A stretch of DNA of 64,000 nt, taken from NCBI RefSeq assembly GCF_000420025.1, contig NZ_ATUD01000003.1, forward strand, positions 1 to 64,000, written 5' to 3'. This DNA is from Patulibacter americanus DSM 16676 (GTDB lineage Bacteria; Actinomycetota; Thermoleophilia; Solirubrobacterales; Solirubrobacteraceae). Below are positions 62,136-64,000 of the stretch, one piece after another. The first letter of the stretch is position 1. Each line of letters begins with the position of its first letter. Made by a program: the position numbers and the translations under genes. Below the pieces are notes generated by a model. The model was not told the DNA's origin, searched no databases, and worked only from the letters and a program-made list of their open reading frames with translations.

Positions 62136-62192
62136 GCGGCGGACGGCTGTGCGGGCGGCGGACGGCTGTGCGGGCGGCGGACGGCTGTGGGG
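62136..62192. repeat. Three 19-bp tandem repeats
   Basis: GCGGCGGACGGCTGTGCGG three times head to tail (62136-62154, 62155-62173, 62174-62192, the last with one changed base) between the SDR promoter and the end of rpiA. Non-coding; probable slippage product. Confidence 0.9.
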
Positions 62193-62268
62193 GATGGGGC
62201 GTCGAGGACCAGCGGCGGGTCGAGGCGGCGCGGGACGAGGCGCCAGCAGACCCGCGCGCGCGGGGGCC

Positions 62269-62913
62269 TCAGTCGCGCAGGTGCTCGACCCGGTCCCCGT
62301 GGGCCACCAGCAGCTCGCGGACGAGGGCGGGTGAGAACAGGCCGTGGTCCACCACGCCCGGGGTGGCGTCGAGCCGGGCGGCGAGGGCGGCCGGGTCGGA
62401 GAGGTCGGCGGGCAGGTCGGCGAGCACGCCGCCGTCGGCGGTCGGCGGTGCCTCGCGCAGGACGACGCCGGGCAGGTGCCGGAGCGTGGCGGCGAGGGCG
62501 AAGGCGTGGAGCTCGAGCGGGACGGCACGGCCGAGCCGCTCCACGAGCTTGTCGGCGCCGACGACGCACAGGAACCGGTCGGCGGCGGCGATCAGGACGC
62601 GCTCGCGGGTGTGCGCGCCGCCGCCACCCTTGATCGCCCAGCGGTCCGGGGCGACCTCGTCCGCGCCGTCGATGGCCAGGTCGTAGCGCTCCGTCGTGGC
62701 GTCGTCGGCGAGCGACAGCCCGGCCGTCGTCGCCACCGCGGCCGTGGCCGGCGACGCGCACGCGAACCGCGCCCGAGACCCCCGCTCGCCCAGGGCCTCG
62801 GCCACCCGGGCCACGGTGGAGCCCGAGCCGAGGGCGACGGTCATCCCGTCGGCGACCATCGCGGCCGCCGCGCGGGCGACGACGACCTTCTCGTGCTCCG
62901 GATCCCCCGTCAT
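62269..62913 (-). CDS. rpiA: Ribose-5-phosphate isomerase A
   Basis: 214-residue RpiA, interconverting ribose-5-phosphate and ribulose-5-phosphate in the pentose phosphate pathway. It has VALGSGSTVARVAEAL, the catalytic YDLAIDGADEVAP, and IKGGGGAHTRERVLIAAADRFLCVVGADKLVERLG, all family signatures. A TATCGT box 6 bases before ATG 62913 indicates a leaderless promoter. It lies among formate dehydrogenase-related genes with no obvious functional tie. Confidence 0.95.
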   Translation of the reverse strand: MTGDPEHEKVVVARAAAAMVADGMTVALGSGSTVARVAEALGERGSRARFACASPATAAVATTAGLSLADDATTERYDLAIDGADEVAPDRWAIKGGGGAHTRERVLIAAADRFLCVVGADKLVERLGRAVPLELHAFALAATLRHLPGVVLREAPPTADGGVLADLPADLSDPAALAARLDATPGVVDHGLFSPALVRELLVAHGDRVEHLRD

Positions 62914-62919
62914 GCGCCC

Positions 62920-62925
62920 ACGATA
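62920..62925 (-). promoter_or_regulatory. Putative -10 (TATCGT) of rpiA
   Basis: Minus-strand TATCGT 6 bases before ATG 62913. Confidence 0.55.
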
Positions 62926-62989
62926 TCCAGGCGGCCCGCCCCTCCCGCCGGGACCGTCGCGGGCCGCCGGCAGGGGATCCGACGGGCGA

Positions 62990-63910
62990 TCACTCCGGCG
63001 CGACGGCGTCCGTGCCGCGGGCGTTCACGCGGTCGCGCTGGGGGCCGATCGTCTGGATCGGATCCTCGGCGGAGACCTTGCCGGCCTTGAAGATGGCCCA
63101 GCGCTCGAGCGCCGAGCCCGCCATGAGCAACGCGCCGCCGGCGACCGCGGCGGGGCGGGAGCGGTGCCCCGCGAGGCCGACGACCGCCGCCCCGCCGAGG
63201 GCACACGCCTTCGCGGCGAGGTTCAGCGGGCGGACCGTCGGGTGCTCGTAGGACGCGGCGATCCGGTGGTCGAGCCGGCGCTCCATGACGGTGCTGGCCA
63301 GCGTCTCCAGCAGCCCGCCCGCCACGCCCATCGCGCGGGCCGGCGCGGCGTGCGCGACGGGGGTCAGGGCGGTGGCGGCACCGCCGGCGCTCGCGAGCGA
63401 GGAGCCGGCGAAGACGAACGGCATCGTCCGCCGCGCCTCCGTCCACACCGGGGTGGCGGTCGTGGTCAACAGGACGGCGGTGTAGACGGAGACGAACGGG
63501 CCAAAGACCCCTGCGGCTGCCTGGGAGGGCACGCCGATGATCGCGGGCGGGAAGTTCAACAGCTGCCAGCCGGCCGCGGCGCCGGCGGAGCCGCCCAGGA
63601 GCGAGAGGCCCCACGTGCCGACGCTCATCGGCGAGGTGATCTTGAAGACGCGGAGCATGTTCAGGAACCGCGCGGGGCGGCCCAGGTCCATGATCAGCAG
63701 CACGGGCGAGACCGCCGTGCCGACGAGCGCGACGGCCGAGGCGCTCTGCCCGAGCCGGACGTTGCCGGTGAACCGCGCGCCCGTGGCCAGCAGCGCCGAA
63801 GCTCCCGCCATGCCGCCGGTGAAGAAGTACCAGGGCACCTCCCATGTCCACACCGGCGTCTTGACGACCTGGCGGCCGTAGTACGAGCGCGGCTCGGCGT
63901 CGGGCACCAT
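62990..63910 (-). CDS. nrfD: NrfD/PsrC-family membrane subunit (polysulfide reductase-like), 5' end may lie outside
   Basis: 306 residues from the ATG at 63910, with about eight membrane segments, beginning VWTWEVPWYFFTGGMAGASALL, then MDLGRPARFLNMLRVFKITSPMSVGTWGL and TATPVWTEARRTMPFVFAGSSLASAGGA. These are typical NrfD positions that bind quinone or link Fe-S subunits to the membrane. The frame stays open upstream to base 64000 with a basic Gly/Arg-rich sequence, so the true start may be beyond the window. With fdhD and sel genes nearby it is probably the membrane anchor of a formate dehydrogenase whose catalytic and Fe-S subunits lie to the right. Confidence 0.9.
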   Translation of the reverse strand: MVPDAEPRSYYGRQVVKTPVWTWEVPWYFFTGGMAGASALLATGARFTGNVRLGQSASAVALVGTAVSPVLLIMDLGRPARFLNMLRVFKITSPMSVGTWGLSLLGGSAGAAAGWQLLNFPPAIIGVPSQAAAGVFGPFVSVYTAVLLTTTATPVWTEARRTMPFVFAGSSLASAGGAATALTPVAHAAPARAMGVAGGLLETLASTVMERRLDHRIAASYEHPTVRPLNLAAKACALGGAAVVGLAGHRSRPAAVAGGALLMAGSALERWAIFKAGKVSAEDPIQTIGPQRDRVNARGTDAVAPE

Positions 63911-64000
63911 CGACCGCTCGGCCTTGCCGCCGCGGCGACGCTTCGAGCGCCCCGGGTCGCCGGTGCGGCCCCCACCACTCCCGCGGCCGTGGCTGCGCTC

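Noticed and set aside
62136..62192. CRISPR-like or attachment-site repeats
   Set aside because: The 19-bp units are contiguous without spacers, and no integrase or tRNA-end duplication is nearby; tRNA-Sec at 58811 shows no repeated 3' end that I can see.

Overview
The window is very GC-rich, gene-dense, and rich in GTG starts, 4-nt ATGA/GTGA gene overlaps and apparently leaderless genes. Together with the TasA/SipW surface genes, an actinobacterial-type LexA box and proteins carrying an LNADRVDGKDA motif, this suggests a chromosome segment of an actinobacterium, most likely of the class Thermoleophilia (Solirubrobacter/Patulibacter relatives). The taxonomic call is an inference from gene style; there is no rRNA here. 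I see no insertion sequence, prophage or CRISPR array.

Layout. 1-5.4 kb: a first surface-fibre locus (TasA-like protein, SipW-type signal peptidase, Ig-like exported protein) interleaved with phosphorelay parts (a lone Hpt protein, a GAF-HisKA protein without an ATPase domain, an OmpR-type regulator). 5.4-12 kb: holB, a secreted protein, then a receiver-CheR-CHASE3/HAMP/GAF/PAS histidine kinase operon. 12-18.9 kb: cobalamin genes (cobU-cobC fusion, cobH, cbiG C-domain-ferredoxin fusion, cobL) with a histidine phosphatase and a secreted protein. 18.9-24.3 kb: UspA, a secreted trypsin-like protease, an L,D-transpeptidase, cobI, a LOG-family protein and MarR. 24.5-30.2 kb: three drug-type exporters with two MarR regulators. 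30.2-40.7 kb: cobB, small enzymes, a TetR/SDR pair, then a cobA-cbiM-cobO-PGM-like operon, a Pro-rich exported protein and cobJ. 40.8-45.1 kb: an old yellow enzyme, an SOS-boxed SplB-like radical SAM protein, a GNAT, and an HDOD-LuxR protein. 45.3-49.7 kb: a second, six-gene TasA/SipW operon. 49.7-51.5 kb: a CbiX-CbiO fusion. 51.6-64 kb: an MFS exporter followed by a selenocysteine/formate dehydrogenase locus (fdhD, selA, selB, a secreted protein, selC tRNA-Sec, selD, two MpsC-like DUF2294 proteins, an SDR, rpiA and an nrfD-type membrane subunit running off the right edge).

How it fits together. The scattered cob/cbi genes make much of an early-cobalt (anaerobic-type) B12 pathway: chelation (CbiX), ring methylation (CobA, CobI, CobJ, CbiET), ring-contraction-related CbiG, CobH, amidation (CobB), adenosylation (CobO), nucleotide-loop assembly (CobU/CobC), and cobalt uptake (CbiM, CbiO). 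The C1/C11 methylases, the C6 reductase, CobQ, CobD, CobS, CobT and CbiQ/N are not in the window. The sel genes, tRNA-Sec, FdhD and NrfD predict a selenocysteine formate dehydrogenase just beyond the right end. The two TasA/SipW loci predict secreted fibres or coats with their own dedicated signal peptidases.

The observations I find most unusual are the CbiX-CbiO fusion, the divergent MpsC-like pair with a possibly structured leader inside the selenium locus, the doubled fibre loci beside a disassembled phosphorelay, and a repeated promoter layout (TANNNT about 6-8 nt before the start codon) that implies widespread leaderless translation and corrects several gene starts.
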